Part shown: positions 1 through 10,100 of the stretch, piece by piece
How the letters are laid out: every line of letters begins with the position of its first letter
How positions within the stretch are numbered: the first letter of the stretch is position 1
DNA from: Symbiodinium natans
Lineage: Eukaryota > Sar > Dinophyceae > Suessiales > Symbiodiniaceae
Reading direction: 5' to 3'
Assembly: GCA_905221605.1 (NCBI GenBank)
Contig: CAJNDS010002568.1
Span: forward strand, 278,501 to 342,500
DNA length: 64,000 bases
Translations under genes and position numbers: made by a program
Notes under the pieces: model-generated
Told to the model about the DNA's origin: nothing
Database searches by the model: none
The model's input: the letters and a program-made list of their open reading frames with translations, nothing else

Positions 1-478
1 GAAAACCTCCTGCCCAGGCCTTCCCAGAAAGGAGCGGTACCTTAATTCTCAGTCAGGATCTCTGTATGGCAAAAGGGATAATCTCCCCTTAACTGCCCTT
101 AACTCAAGGAAGTCGTGTGCTCTCTGGGTTCCGATGCCCCAAGGATTTAGGGTTTTAGGGTTTAGGGTTTAGGGTTTAGGGTTTTTTTGCCACCCGTCTA
201 GCAATGCTCCACGGGGCAACTGAAGAGGGAATGCTGTGTACAGACTTCAGAGCCCAAGAAGGTTTAGGGTTTAGGGTTTAGGGTTTAGGGTTTAGGGGGT
301 TCAACATTCAACATTCTGTGGCTGTGAGCTGCATGTTGGATTGCAGGGTTCGCCAAGGTCTAGAGATCTAGGAGGCTCTACCTGTGCCCTGAACTCTCAG
401 CCTTGACCCAAAACGTTTTAGAGGACCTGAAGTGCCCCCAAAGCTTTGAAAATAAACCCAAAACCCTGAACCCTAAAC

Positions 479-584
479 GCTAACCCCAAACCCCAAACCC
501 CAAACCCCAAACCCCAAACCCCAAACCCCAAACCCCAAACCCTAAACCCTAAACCCTAAACCCTAAACCCTAAACCCTAACTAA
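479..584. repeat. Array switching from CCCCAAA to CCCTAAA units
   Basis: Eight to nine copies of the CCCCAAA variant run directly into about six copies of the canonical CCCTAAA unit. The clean switch indicates local amplification of one variant inside an existing array. Confidence 0.9.
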
Positions 585-623
585 ACGCTGCAAGCCGCAA
601 ATCCCGACCTCGAACCCTCAAAC

Positions 624-707
624 CGGCACGGCCTGCTGGAAGGACTCGGTCTTCCCCACAAAGTCCGTGGCCACGCCGCAGTTGCCAAGCGCGGCTAAGA
701 ACTCACT
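624..707 (-). CDS. Internal exon, sulfotransferase-like peptide
   Basis: Read on the minus strand the island encodes a peptide containing DFVGKTESFQQAV, with mostly G/C third positions. It is bounded by a CCACAG acceptor at the high end and a GTTTGAGG donor at the low end. A DFVG-K-E motif is common near the C-terminus of carbohydrate sulfotransferases (Sulfotransfer_2 family). It could belong to the same gene as the exons at 4.96-5.27 kb, but the chain between them was not resolved. The opposite strand is also open over a shorter stretch. Confidence 0.5.
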
Positions 708-1502
708 CTGTGGCTTGACATGGCCTCTTTGTGTTTAGGGTTTAAGGGGGCTTAAGGGGGTTTTAGGGGGTTTAGGGGGTTTAGGGGGTTTAAGGGGGTT
801 TAGGGGGTTTAAGGGGTTTAAGGGGTTTAAGGGGTTTAAGGGCTCAGGGGTCAGGGGTCAGGGGGTTTAAGTCTTGAGCTCTGTGTGGCGTGTGTTGGGC
901 ACTAGGAATGATAGTGTGGAGTGTGATGATTATTGCTTTCTGGCGGTTTCTTTCCCTACTGTTGCACCCTCTTTAGTGATCCCCCGCCTCCCCCGAACAG
1001 TCGGGTGGCCCAAACCCCAGCCCCTTTGGTTTAAAACGGATTAGCGACGAAGAGCAAGGAACGAGAAGGAAAAGGTTCATTGAGCTTTGCATGCACTGTG
1101 GCAGCTTCTGATCGCAAGGGTGAGAGCAAACCCTAAACCCTAAACCCTCTTGAACCACACAAAAGACCTAAACCCTAAACCCTAAACCCTAAACCCGAAA
1201 CCCTAAACCGAAGCCAGAAGGTCCCATGACATGGGGCCCCTTCACTTGCTTCGCTCTTTGCGCCTGGGTCTGTGCCACTGAGAAGTTGAGAGCACGCAGA
1301 ACATCGCAGAACCCAACGACATAACTCAAGGTATAGCACAGTATAAGCCTCAAAAGCCCCGGAAAAAATAAAACTGCAAACCCTCTAAACCCTATAAACC
1401 CTAAACCCCTATCTCTATGCCACGCTTGGGATAGACGTCCGGATAGGAGTTGCGTAAATACCCATGAACGTCCAAGCAGGACCCCGAAACCCAAATCCCT
1501 AC

Positions 1503-1553
1503 AAGTCCAGCCAAGATTCCATCGTGGTTGATGGCATTCCTGCGGCAGCGCCA
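1503..1553 (-). CDS. Short exon, unknown protein
   Basis: The minus-strand peptide includes RRNAINHDGILAGL and stops at a GTAGGG donor. A longer open stretch follows on the same strand at 1204-1334 (peptide containing FCDVLRALNFSVAQTQ), probably another exon of the same gene, ending at a donor that begins GTTTAGGG, which is the first telomere-type unit of the next array. No family recognised. Confidence 0.4.
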
Positions 1554-1609
1554 CGCTAAACCCCAAACCCTAAACCCTAGACCCTAAACCCTAAAAAAAA
1601 CGAAGTAAC

Positions 1610-1685
1610 AGACTCCAGGTCCTGGCTTGCCTAATCCCCCTGCACTGCACTCCAAAGCTTCCTCAGGCGTGAGAAGCTTTTATGC
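1610..1685 (-). CDS. Short exon, unknown protein
   Basis: The minus-strand frame encodes DQPGWHKSFSRLRKLWSAVQ after a TAGCAG acceptor-like sequence. The island sits between two telomere-type arrays. No family recognised, and the 3' edge is uncertain. Confidence 0.35.
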
Positions 1686-2094
1686 CACCCGGGCTGATCT
1701 GCTAGGGTTTAGGCTTTAGGATTTAGGGTTTAGGGTTTAGGGTTTAGGGTTTAGGGTTTGAAGTTTAGGGTTTAGGGCCCAACCGCACCCACAACTCTTG
1801 TGCATGCCGCCCTCTCCCCATTTGCCCACCTACTGGTCGACATTTCAATAGTGTTCAAGGGTGTAGAATACCTGAAAAGGTGAGAAACTACCTACTCGGT
1901 AGCCTATGACATAGGAGGAGTGGTTCCATCAGGAGCTATGAAGGGTTTATGGATACTCTTTTTACTGGCTTCTTTCCCCAAAATAGGGGCACCCTTATAT
2001 ACTCCAAAAAGAATAGAATCCCCTTAAACTTAAAAAGGGACCCCGAAAAGGGCACCCCCAATTTGCCTCCCCCCCCCCCCCCCCCCGAGGCCGC

Positions 2095-2250
2095 CAGGAA
2101 GACTTTGATGCAGTGGACTGCTACGTGATGCAGTGCGCATTTTGCTCAGCAACCTGCTTGGTTGGAATCCAAACTTCTACCATGAGGCCAGAACATCCTC
2201 CGAATATCGCCCTCGTGTCCGAAACTGATGTAGTGCTTCAGCGTAAAGGA
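2095..2250 (+). CDS. Possible exon, Cys-containing peptide
   Basis: A plus-strand frame is open for about 70 codons after CCGCCAG and includes EDFDAVDCYVMQCAFCSAT. The opposite strand has a stop in each frame within about 35 codons, which favours plus. No family recognised. A poly-C run lies immediately upstream. Confidence 0.35.
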
Positions 2251-2321
2251 CTATAGTGTTGGTGGGCAATTTAGGGGTACCCCTGTCTTGCGAGATAACC
2301 CCAAACCCTAAACCCTAAAAG

Positions 2322-2402
2322 GTTCTTCAAAACGGTCCCTAGCACAGTCCACAATCCTGAGGGCAAAGAGGTAGTCCAAGGCAAAACAAACATCTTGCAA
2401 AT
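2322..2402 (-). CDS. Exon, unknown protein
   Basis: The minus-strand peptide contains LQDVCFALDYLFALRIVDC followed by ARDRFEE. The acceptor side is a T-rich tract ending in GCAAG. No family recognised. The island lies between two telomere-type arrays. Confidence 0.45.
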
Positions 2403-2544
2403 GGAAAAAGGGGGTCGCCCCAGAAACCAAGGAAGGGTCAGGGTTTAAAAAGGGTGTAGGGTTTAGGGTTTAGCAGTTGCTTCCTGCATGAAGTGGGGCT
2501 GGTGCGGACCTAAAAAGGCAAGCAGGCCCCCCAAACCTAAACAC

Positions 2545-2807
2545 ATGTGTTAAAAGGGAAGCAGGGTGGTGCCATACGGGGGCATCTTGGAATACTTGGA
2601 GGTTCAGGTACGTAGTTGCCCTGTATACGTGTAGAGTGATACTCCCACATATAAGCCCCTTAAATACCCTAAGGGGGTTATAGTTGGGTTAGAAGTACAG
2701 ATTCAATTGGGTTACTAAGTACCAGGAAACTCCAAGTAGCCCCCCGTCCTTAGGAAGGCTTCGAGGAAGGCCTCAGCTCTCAAGTAGGGCGGATGCAGGC
2801 CCGAGAG
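2545..2807 (-). CDS. Two-exon gene piece split by a MITE-like intron
   Basis: Exon 1 (2741-2807) encodes a peptide with LHPPYLRAEAFLEAFLRT. Exon 2 (about 2545-2594) reads on in frame as FQDAPVWHHPASLL. The 146-bp spacer 2595-2740 is a family-2 inverted-repeat element. Its 5' end reads as a GC donor (GCTACTTGG) and its other inverted repeat ends CCTCCAAG, which supplies the AG acceptor. The protein family is not recognised. Frame and splice reading were done by eye. Confidence 0.5.
2595..2740. mobile_element. Family-2 inverted-repeat element (MITE-like) acting as intron
   Basis: The termini are CTTGGAGTTTCCTGGTACTTAG and the inverted equivalent ending ACCTCCAAG, with short internal complementary segments. 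Related copies lie at 5621-5807, 25830-26053, 37546-37668 and 41353-41452. Both ends coincide with the edges of coding exons. Confidence 0.65.
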
Positions 2808-3205
2808 CTTGGGGACTCACCCTAAACCCTAAACCCTAAACCCTAAACCCTAAACCCTAAACCCTAAACCCTAAACCCTAAACCCTAAACCCTAAACCCT
2901 AACCCTAAACCCTAAACCCTAAGCCCTGGCCCACGAACAGTCTTTTATCTAAGCACGGGGAGCCCTCACACCCAGAACCCTAGAGCCCTAAACTCAGCTA
3001 TTGGGGCTTCATTCATGTTCGTTTGGGGTTTCGGGTTTCGGGTTTCGGGTTTCGGGTTTAGGGTTTAGGGTTTAGGGTTTAGGGTTTAGGGTTTAGGGTT
3101 CCAAGAACTTCACAAGGTTGCCTACGCAACCCCCCTCAACCCCCTTGAAAGTTTCACAAAGGTTACCTATACTCATCCCCGTTGCTTCCTAAAGCCTAAA
3201 CCCAC

Positions 3206-3393
3206 CAAAGAGTTCCCCTAAGCCTGACCACTCTGCCGATCTCAGCCCAGTGGCTCTCCCGCGCTCCCGCGTGCCCCGTGCAAAGGGCTGCAGATCGTCC
3301 TGGAGGTGCAAGTAGTCCTCCCGGCTCATTGTCGGTTTTGGGTGCGCTCCCGCAACAGCTGGCGCGAAGTCGCTCAGGGCGAGGGTCGAAACC
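3206..3393 (-). CDS. Long exon, unknown protein
   Basis: The minus-strand frame is open for about 62 codons with motifs STLALSDFAPAVAGAHPK and REDYLHLQDDLQPFARG. The 3' edge is a GTGGG donor inside a telomere-derived sequence, and the 5' side ends GGGTTCAG. No family recognised. Confidence 0.5.
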
Positions 3394-3489
3394 ATAAACC
3401 CTGAACCCTATAGGCCCTAAACCCTAAACCCTAAATCCTAAACCCTAAACTCTAAACCCTGGTTTAAGGTTTCGGGTTTCGCCTAGCAT

Positions 3490-3543
3490 TCTACACTGAG
3501 AGTAGCACAGGAAGGCGAGGCTCTTGGTTTCGGTCTGTGTGCA
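3490..3543 (-). CDS. Short exon, unknown protein
   Basis: The peptide ETKSLAFLCYSQCRMLGE follows a TTGCACACAG acceptor. The exon lies between arrays of opposite orientation. No family recognised. Confidence 0.4.
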
Positions 3544-3707
3544 ATGGCGCATGCCATGCCAGGGGTTTAGGGTTTAGGGTTTAGGGTTTAGGGTTTAGGG
3601 TTTAGGGTTCAGGGTTCAGGGTTGCGACTCTCGCACTCGCTGAAGCAGGGTTAAGGGTTTAGAGTTTAGGGCTTTTTTTGCGGTTTAGGGATTTAGCGCT
3701 TTTAGAC

Positions 3708-3952
3708 CTCGAAGCATCCCATGTCGTGAGTGCCCTCTGATCTCTTCTCCATGGCCAGCACGATACGCTAATATAGCGGTCTGAATAACTAGAATAGGGT
3801 TGGGGGGGGGGGTTTATTGTAGTATAGCTACAAAGGGACCATAAGGGAATACTATTAGCATTCTTTCGACCCCTATAGTATACGGGTGCCAAAGGGCGTT
3901 CGTTTCTGGGCCCTTGTCAAGTCCGATGTCGAGACATCCGCTTCCAGGGAAG
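3708..3952 (-). CDS. Two-exon gene piece with a 117-bp intron
   Basis: Exon 1 (3885-3952) encodes SLEADVSTSDLTRAQKRTPF. Exon 2 (3708-3767) encodes IVLAMEKRSEGTHDMGCFE, then a GTCTAAAAG donor. The intron is AT-rich and MITE-like, and the pentamer CGTAT is repeated at both junctions, so removing one copy plus the insert restores a single open frame. Splice offset within the repeat is ambiguous. No family recognised. Confidence 0.5.
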
Positions 3953-4272
3953 CTTTGGGTTTAGGGTTTAGGGTTTAGGGTTTAGGGTTTAGGGTTTAGG
4001 GTTTAGGGTTTATATAGGGTTTAGGGTTTAGGGTTTAGGGTTTGGGGTTTAGGGTTTAGGGTTTAGTAGGATTTAGGAAAGTTTTGGGTGTGCTCGCGGC
4101 TGAAGGTTTAAACATCTGTTTGATTTTTCTACTTTGTTCTTCGAGTGCTCTCGCCGTTTCTGTTGCAGCTTGTCGCTTAAGGTATCTCTAAACCTAGCAG
4201 ATCGACTGGGCACCCCCCCCTCCCCCCCTCCCCCCCCCAAACTGCAGAACTCATCTAGCAACTAGCTGGCAC

Positions 4273-4314
4273 GTGCTCCGAGTTTGTAGGTGGAGGCATA
4301 AGGCAGCACATAGA
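4273..4314 (-). CDS. Short exon, hydrophobic peptide
   Basis: The peptide YVLPYASTYKLGA follows a TTTGCAG acceptor and ends at a GTGCCAG donor. A further minus-strand exon (SDKLQQKRREHSKNKVEK) is likely at 4088-4185. No family recognised. Confidence 0.4.
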
Positions 4315-4507
4315 CTGCAAATGCAACCCTTTCCCCCACTCCTCCGACGCCCTGAACTCTGAACCCTGCACGACTTAGCCCGAAACCCTTTCTGCTAACT
4401 TTACACCCTAAACCCTAAACCCTAAACCCTAAACCCTAAACCCTAAACCCTAAACCCTAAACCCTAAACCCTAAACCCTAAACCCTGAACCTAAACCCTC
4501 AAGAACC

Positions 4508-4603
4508 CCGCGGAAAACGCTGAAGAATGCCACCAGGAGTCTGCAAAGCCAGCGGCCAGCCGATGTTCGATCTCCTCTTGACGGCGCAAGACTTCTGGTC
4601 ACT
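4508..4603 (-). CDS. Exon, basic peptide
   Basis: The peptide includes CAVKRRSNIGWPLALQTPGG and follows a CCGCAG acceptor. It is open across the whole island between two telomere-type arrays. No family recognised. Confidence 0.45.
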
Positions 4604-4962
4604 GCGGTTTAGGGTTAGGGCTTAGGGTTTCGGGTTTAGGGTTTTTCTGGGCGAAATAACCCCCCAGAAAAGCAACGCAAAACATTATTGGCACGATCCA
4701 AACCCTCAACCCTCTACCTGGATGTTTCATGGTTCAGGGATGGAAAGGCTTCGGGTTTATATGTCCTTGGATGTTTCATGATTCAGGGCCTTTGGGGTCT
4801 TTAAGGGTTAGGCTTGCGCGAATCTCCCCATAGCACGTGTGTACGCACTGGCGATGTAGCCCGCTTGAGCACCATACCCAAAACCATCCCGAACAAGCTA
4901 AACCCTAAACCCTAAACCCTAAACCCTAAACCCCTAAACCCTAAACCCTAAACCCTAATGAC

Positions 4963-5266
4963 CTTGCTGCTTCCAAGGGTCTGCGTAGCCAGAGAAGAAC
5001 CGCGACAGCGGATCCCGCACAAAGGTGAAGGAGATGCCCGGCTTCTTCATGCTGCGATCTGCCTGAAAGTCCTTGCTTTCGGGTTTAGGGTTTAGGGTTT
5101 AGGGTCTGCTTTCGTGGTTCCACAGCCCGAAACCCTTTTGAATACTGGGCTCCGGGCAATCTAGCTGCTTGTGTGATACCAACCAGACCCCACAATCACT
5201 GCAGGGAGCTGATTCTTCGGACTGTGTATGAGCATCAGGAATATGAAGAGTATGCAGAAGCAAAGG
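4963..5266 (-). CDS. Sulfotransferase-type gene piece (two exons)
   Basis: Exon 1 (5114-5266) has a continuous 51-codon frame ending IQKGFGLWNH. Exon 2 (4963-5071) encodes KKPGISFTFVRDPLSRFFSG and then YAD. The FVRDP..RFFSGY string matches the 3'-phosphate (PAPS) binding motif RDP..R..S of carbohydrate sulfotransferases, which transfer sulfate from PAPS, usually in the Golgi. The intron is a short CCCTAAA patch. It can be read with a GA donor at CAC/GAAAG and an AAG acceptor, keeping frame. The 3' donor is GTCATTAGGG. Upstream and downstream exons are likely but not chained. Confidence 0.65.
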
Positions 5267-5366
5267 CTTAGGAAGTATGCGCCCTAAACCCTAAACCCTA
5301 AACCCTAAACCCTAAACCCTAAACCCTAAACCCTAAACCCTAAACCCACCCTTCAGACTTATTTAC

Positions 5367-5435
5367 GCTCTTGCTTCTGGACCCCAAGGGTTAGGAGAGC
5401 TTGGGGTCTGCAAGTTCTTCAAAACACCATCATTC
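5367..5435 (-). CDS. Exon with clean splice signals, unknown protein
   Basis: The peptide NDGVLKNLQTPSSPNPWGPE lies between a GTCCTGCAG acceptor and a GTAAATAAG donor. It sits just upstream on the same strand of the sulfotransferase-type exons, but its reading phase does not join simply to them. Confidence 0.45.
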
Positions 5436-5620
5436 CTGCAGGACCCCGGGGCCACACAACCCCAAAGCCTTTTTTAGGGTTTAGGGTTTAGGGTTTGGGG
5501 TTTAGGGTTTAGGGTTTAGGGTTTAGGGTTTCGGGTTTAGGGTTTAGGGTTTAGGATGGGTTTAGGGTTTTGCAAATCTGTCGAGCTTCCCACCAAGAGG
5601 CGGAGCCGCAGGTCTGCTCG

Positions 5621-5807
5621 GAGGTTCAGGGATACTTCGTAACCCTGTGTAAGGGTAGTTATGACCCACACATAAGCCCCTGAAGTAGTAACCCTGTGTA
5701 AGGGTAGTTATAACCCACACATAAGCCCCTGAAGTACCCTAAAAGGGTGATAATTGGGTTCTAAGTACAGTTATAACTGGGTTACTAAAGTACCATGAAC
5801 CTCCAAG
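5621..5807. mobile_element. Family-2 inverted-repeat element with an internal duplication
   Basis: The termini GGAGGTTCAGGGATACTT and AGTACCATGAACCTCC are inverted. Inside, a segment of about 45 bp beginning GTAACCCTGTGTAAGGG is present twice in tandem (5651-5735). Coding-like islands flank both sides. Confidence 0.6.
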
Positions 5808-6012
5808 TGCAGTTTCGAGCTTCAGGGCTTCATCGGGCTTTCTGGGTTGAGGTCTTAGAGGCCAGAGGGGTTGAGGGGTTAGGGCTTGCAAGAGGTGTTG
5901 GAGTTTAAAGAAGTTTTGGGGCTCAACTAAGTGGCTGCTGGAGTTTTGTATGGTTCTTGGGCTTATCGTGAGGTTTAGGGCTTTGGGGCATAGCGCTTGA
6001 GGGTTCTAAACC

Positions 6013-6120
6013 CTGAGGCTCAAAATAGCCCCAAAGACCTTATATCATGATGTCTTTGGGCCCAAAAAGCCTTGAATAAGAGTTCTTGGAGCCCTTGGAG
6101 CCTTGAGGAAAGGCTTCAGT
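6013..6120. mobile_element. Family-8 inverted-repeat element
   Basis: The ends GAGGCTCAAAATAGCCCC and GGAGCCTTGAGG are inverted, with an inner palindrome around CAAAGACC...TCTTTGGG. Related copies lie at 46033-46125 and 53115-53200. Confidence 0.55.
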
Positions 6121-6346
6121 GCACTCTGCCTAAACCCTAAACCCTAAACCCTAAACCCTAAACCCTAAACCCTGAACCCTAAACCCTAAACCCTAAACCC
6201 TAAACCCTAAACCGGGCAGTCCTTGCAGAACTCCGGGTAGCGCAGGCCGGCCTTTGGCAAGGGTTGGCGCTGCAAAGCTCGCCGCTTCGGGCGCTGAGCA
6301 CCGCAAGTCCGGGCACATGGGGCAGAGGGGGCCCCTGCAAGATCCC

Positions 6347-6455
6347 CTAAACCCTAAACCCTAAACCCTAAACCCTAAACCCTAAACCCTAAACCCTAAA
6401 CCCTAAACCCTAAACCCTTAAACCCTTAAACCCTTAAACCCTTAAACCCTAAACC
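6347..6455. repeat. CCCTAAA array grading into CCCTTAAA 8-mers
   Basis: About ten canonical heptamers are followed by four CCCTTAAA octamers and one canonical unit, which is local spread of a one-base insertion variant. Confidence 0.9.
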
Positions 6456-6816
6456 CTTTTTGCGAATCCACACCCGCGGCCCCTGAACCCTGAACACGCC
6501 CTCGACATGGCAAATTGGAGCACTCACGCGTGACTTGTGCATTGAGGCACGCCCCAAACACTCCCTAAACCCTTACACCCCAAAAACCCAAAAACCCTAA
6601 AACCCTAAAACCCTGAAACCCTGAAACCCTAAAACCCTAGAAAACTGAAAACCCCTAAACCCTCAAAACACCCCCCCCCCCCAAAAAAAAAAAAAAAAAA
6701 ACACAACCGCTCCTAAACCCTGTAAACCTTTAACCCTAAACCCTGAACCCTAAACCCCAAACCCTAAACCCGAAACCCTAAACCCTAAACCCCGAAACCT
6801 CAAGTCACAATGTCGC

Positions 6817-6892
6817 CTGGAGGATGGGCGTGCTCATGCGCTCGAGGTTCCGAAAGATGGTCTGCCCGGCCGCCTGATCCCAAGAGAAGTTG
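6817..6892 (-). CDS. Exon, unknown protein
   Basis: The peptide SWDQAAGQTIFRNLERMSTP lies between a CCCAG acceptor and a GC donor (CAG followed by GCGACA). G/C-rich third positions support the frame. No family recognised. Confidence 0.5.
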
Positions 6893-7831
6893 CTGGGTTT
6901 AGGGTATAGGGCTTAGGGCTTAGGGTTTAGGGGTTAGGGTTGGGGGGGTTGGAGCGGGGGTTGGAGGGTTGGAGGGTTGGAGGGTTGGAGGGTTGGAGGC
7001 GGTTAGATAGTTGGAGGGTTAGAGGGTTAAATGGTTCGAGGGTTGGAGGGTTGGAGGGTCAGAGGGGTTTAGGGGTTGTTTAGGGGGTTAGGGATTTCGG
7101 GTGCTTGAAGGAGTTTAGGGGTTGGGGATTGGAAACTTGGACCGACAAACACGCCTCATCTTGCAGAGGGAGAGAGGGGGGGGGGATCGTTTTCTATCCG
7201 AATCCCCCAACCAGAAAAGCCACTTCGGCCTTCAGACGGCCTCCCATCTAGAGAGTATAGGGTTTCGGGGTTTACCTACTTAGGGTGCAGGGGAACGTTT
7301 GGCATTCAGTTGGAGGGCCGAACCTTGTTGAGCTCCGCGCAATAGGGCCAGCGTTTCGGGCTAGGGGTTAGGCTTCTAGGGCTAATTTGGGGAGGCGGAA
7401 GGAGGATTAGGCCAATGAGGTTTAGGGTTTAGGGTTTAGGGTTTGGGGTTTAGGGTTTAGGGTTTAGGGTTTAGCGTTGCTGGGTCGGGGCACTCGGGCA
7501 GGTCAAGTTCTGGATGCTAGCGTGTAGGCTCTGGGGGTTGTAGCATGGGCTGAAGACTTGTAGCCGAAGGCTTCTGCTTGTCAACTGCGATGCCCTAAAC
7601 CCTAAACCCTAAACCCTAGACCCTACACCGTAAACCCTAAACCCTAAACCCTTTGACGCAGGGTCCGGCTCGGGAGCTTGCAGGAGTCTAGGTGCTTGGA
7701 TCAATTTCAGGTTTACAGGGTTGAACCTAAACCCTAAACCCTAAACCCTAAACCCTACACCCAGTGCACCAACGATGATGAAGCCAGAGTCTGCGTGGAG
7801 AGTCTGTTCCAGGGGCCCATTATATGGGTTG

Positions 7832-7926
7832 CTGAGTTCAGAAGCCCCAAAAAAGTGTACACTTTCAGTTCTATATAGGGGCTTATAGTATACCAAAAAG
7901 TGTAAAGTGTGCTCACTCAGCTACCA
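7832..7926. mobile_element. Family-3 inverted-repeat element
   Basis: It begins TTGCTGAGTTCAGAAGCC and ends AGTGTGCTCACTCAGC, with a palindromic core around CACTTT...AAAGTG. A second copy at 48410-48525 lies inside an intron of the KH-domain gene. Confidence 0.6.
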
Positions 7927-8005
7927 AGCCACTATATCGGTTGCTAGGATATCCCAAAGACACCCATTTTTAAGCAGCTGGAGGTGTAGGGAGAGGGCCG
8001 GGCAG

Positions 8006-8830
8006 GGACCTGAACATCCCCGCGTGCTGGATGTGCTCAACAGCTACCGCCACCACTATCCCGAAAAACTACGAACCCCATCCCATCCAACACCACCCTC
8101 AGCCTACCCTAACCCCACATCCGGTCCGAGACCCGAAGCCCTACACCCGAAACCAAGTCATCCCGCCTTCCACACGTGCCGGTAGTACACGCTTTGCGCT
8201 CCTAACATGGGGCAGTTTGAGGAGCACTTGTAACCCACCTATGACCATATTAACGTTTTGCAGGATTTAGAGCTTGGGTACCCTAAGGCTCCATGTACCT
8301 AAACAGTATCTAGGACTGAGGGGACTTCTTAGCTGGTATATAACCCAAGGTTCCCTATGAGAACCCTTCAATAAGGGGTTTTAGGGCTTAGAGGTTTTTT
8401 GCCGGCTTCCTAGCCACGCACTGCGGGGAAAACGGTAGGGCGAGCGACAGGATGGAGAATCACGTGATGTAGGCATTGATGCGCGTGTGCGCCGTGCGTG
8501 CATGACGCGTTTAACCCTAAACCCTAAACCCTAAACCCTACACCCTAAACCCTAAACCCTAAACCCTACACTTTAACCCTAAACCCTAAACGCTAAACCC
8601 TAGTGTACGTTTGAAAGGGTTTAGATGGGCTTCAGCAGCTATATGGTCCAGAGGAAGCAGCCGGCCACCAGAAGCTTCTGTTCCCTGAGGGCCAAATGAA
8701 AAAGTTTAGGGTTTATAGGGTTTAGGGTTTAGGGTTTAGGGAAGAAGAAGTGGGCGACGGCGGTAGTCCCTGCACCATGACCATACCTGCTGATGTGCTC
8801 GCAACCAATGGACACGTCGGTCATTCTTGA
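8006..8830 (+). CDS. Plus-strand gene piece, three exons, unknown protein
   Basis: Exon at 8006-8074 encodes EHPRVLDVLNSYRHHYPEKL after a GGGCAG acceptor. Exon 8625-8703 encodes LQQLYGPEEAAGHQKLLFPE, with acceptor TTTAG (the end of an array) and donor GTTTAGGG (the start of the next). Exon 8742-8830 encodes GDGGSPCTMTIPADVLATNG and ends in TGA. An exon near 8400-8460 is open on both strands. No family recognised. Chaining between the exons is inferred from strand and order only. Confidence 0.5.
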
Positions 8831-8833
8831 GAC

Positions 8834-9857
8834 ATGGACAAAACAGACGATCACACAAAACTGCACTCTGACGGCTCAACCTCCCGAGCATCCACACGCT
8901 CAAAAAAGGTCCCGAAGGTGGTCACTGTTTTCGATGCGGAGGAACCTGTACGACTGGATTTCTGCCACCCGGAGCTCGACTCTCTCCAAACGTTCCCCCA
9001 AATTACTCTGTCCCTGCTCCAGGGTGCCCACGCGCTTTTCTAACTCACCGACTTTTTCGCTTTCGTTGAGCCTCTGCCATGGGCGATGCAACGCGATGGT
9101 GGCTAGGAACACAGGGAGCAAAGGTGCGTATCGGAAAATGCGAGTCACGAAAAACGGCCTGAGCCAAGAAAAGGCGAGCCAGTTGAATGCACATGCGTCC
9201 CTACGCAAAACCTCCCCTCGAACACGACCTCCGCGTGAGACGAAACACGACTCCCCCCCCCTAAGTCACTTGCCAGAACGTTTCTTCGAGAGTTTGCCTA
9301 TCAATTTGTCGCGAAAAGCCTCCTCCGCATGTGAGTATCTCTCGAGGTTCTTCCGTGCCAGGACGGTGCCCGCAATATTTGCGTATCCGGGCCCTGGCAA
9401 TCGGGTTTGGTGTTGAGGCAGGTCGCAGGACCGATAATATGCAAGCAGGCCCAACCTCGGCCCAACTGGCTGAGCCGCCGCCGGTTTTAGGGGCTGGCTC
9501 GGGAGGCTCTAGCGGCCGGGGATCAGCCCCCAGCCGGGGATCAGCCCCCATTGGGCCCTCTGGCCTCGTGACCCACTCCAGCGCATGAGGAAACCCTGTC
9601 CTGAGAATTTGTGTCTGCCAACCGATCCGCCACTTCATTGCCATGGACCCCGCCCGCCTTTCCTCGCTTCATTTCCCGACATACCCGCCGCACCTCCTCC
9701 AAGGAAGGTACATCTTCCAGAAAACTCGCTTCTGCCCGCTCCTCAACATCCACCACACCTCGGGATTGATCTCCCCCCGCCCTGTTTGAATGGCCTGAAA
9801 ATGCTCTTTACAAGCTTCCACCTCCTGCTGATTCAGCCCGCGAGGACTCCCAAATGA
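8834..9857 (-). pseudogene. Decayed non-LTR (LINE) retrotransposon fragment
   Basis: On the minus strand, 9857-9760 reads EVEACKEHFQAIQTGRGEIN. A frame change follows, then PSLEEVRRVCREMKRGKAGG (about 9700-9640), resembling the region just before LINE reverse-transcriptase motifs where GKAPG-D is typical. In the same frame HGNEVADRLADTNSQD follows immediately, resembling the RNase H end motif GNE-AD-LA. The whole RT core is therefore missing. Further along (9060-8960) a coiled-coil-like stretch VGELEKRVGTLEQGQSNL occurs. Frames are broken several times. Confidence 0.6.
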
Positions 9858-9859
9858 TC

Positions 9860-10080
9860 CCTAAACTTGGAGGCCATTTACCCCATATAATGTAATTCCT
9901 ACGAAGGAATATGAACCACAATCCCTTTGTATACACCCTTTGATACGGTATATAAACCATAGCCTAGAATTCCTATATATAAGGTATATGAACCATAATC
10001 CGTTGTATACACCCTATGATGTAATTCCTACATAACAAGGTACACGAGCCATCGAATCCTTTTGGCCCCGGAGGTTCCCA
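9860..10080. mobile_element. AT-rich MITE-like insertion with internal repeats
   Basis: TGTAATTCCTAC occurs at 9891 and again near 10019, and TGTATACACCC at 9928 and 10003. The motif GGTATATAAACCAT / GGTATATGAACCAT is repeated. The segment separates an upstream ATG (10091) from the LINE-like reading frame. Without it the frame MGSFG-SPRGLN continues into the LINE-like piece, so it could be spliced out. Confidence 0.5.
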
Positions 10081-10100
10081 AACGAGCCCATGACAAACCA

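Noticed and set aside
5150-5262. Membrane-anchor-like peptide FLSLCFCILFIFLMLIHS upstream of the sulfotransferase exon
   Set aside because: It is in a different frame from the one that stays open and joins in phase to the PAPS-binding exon.
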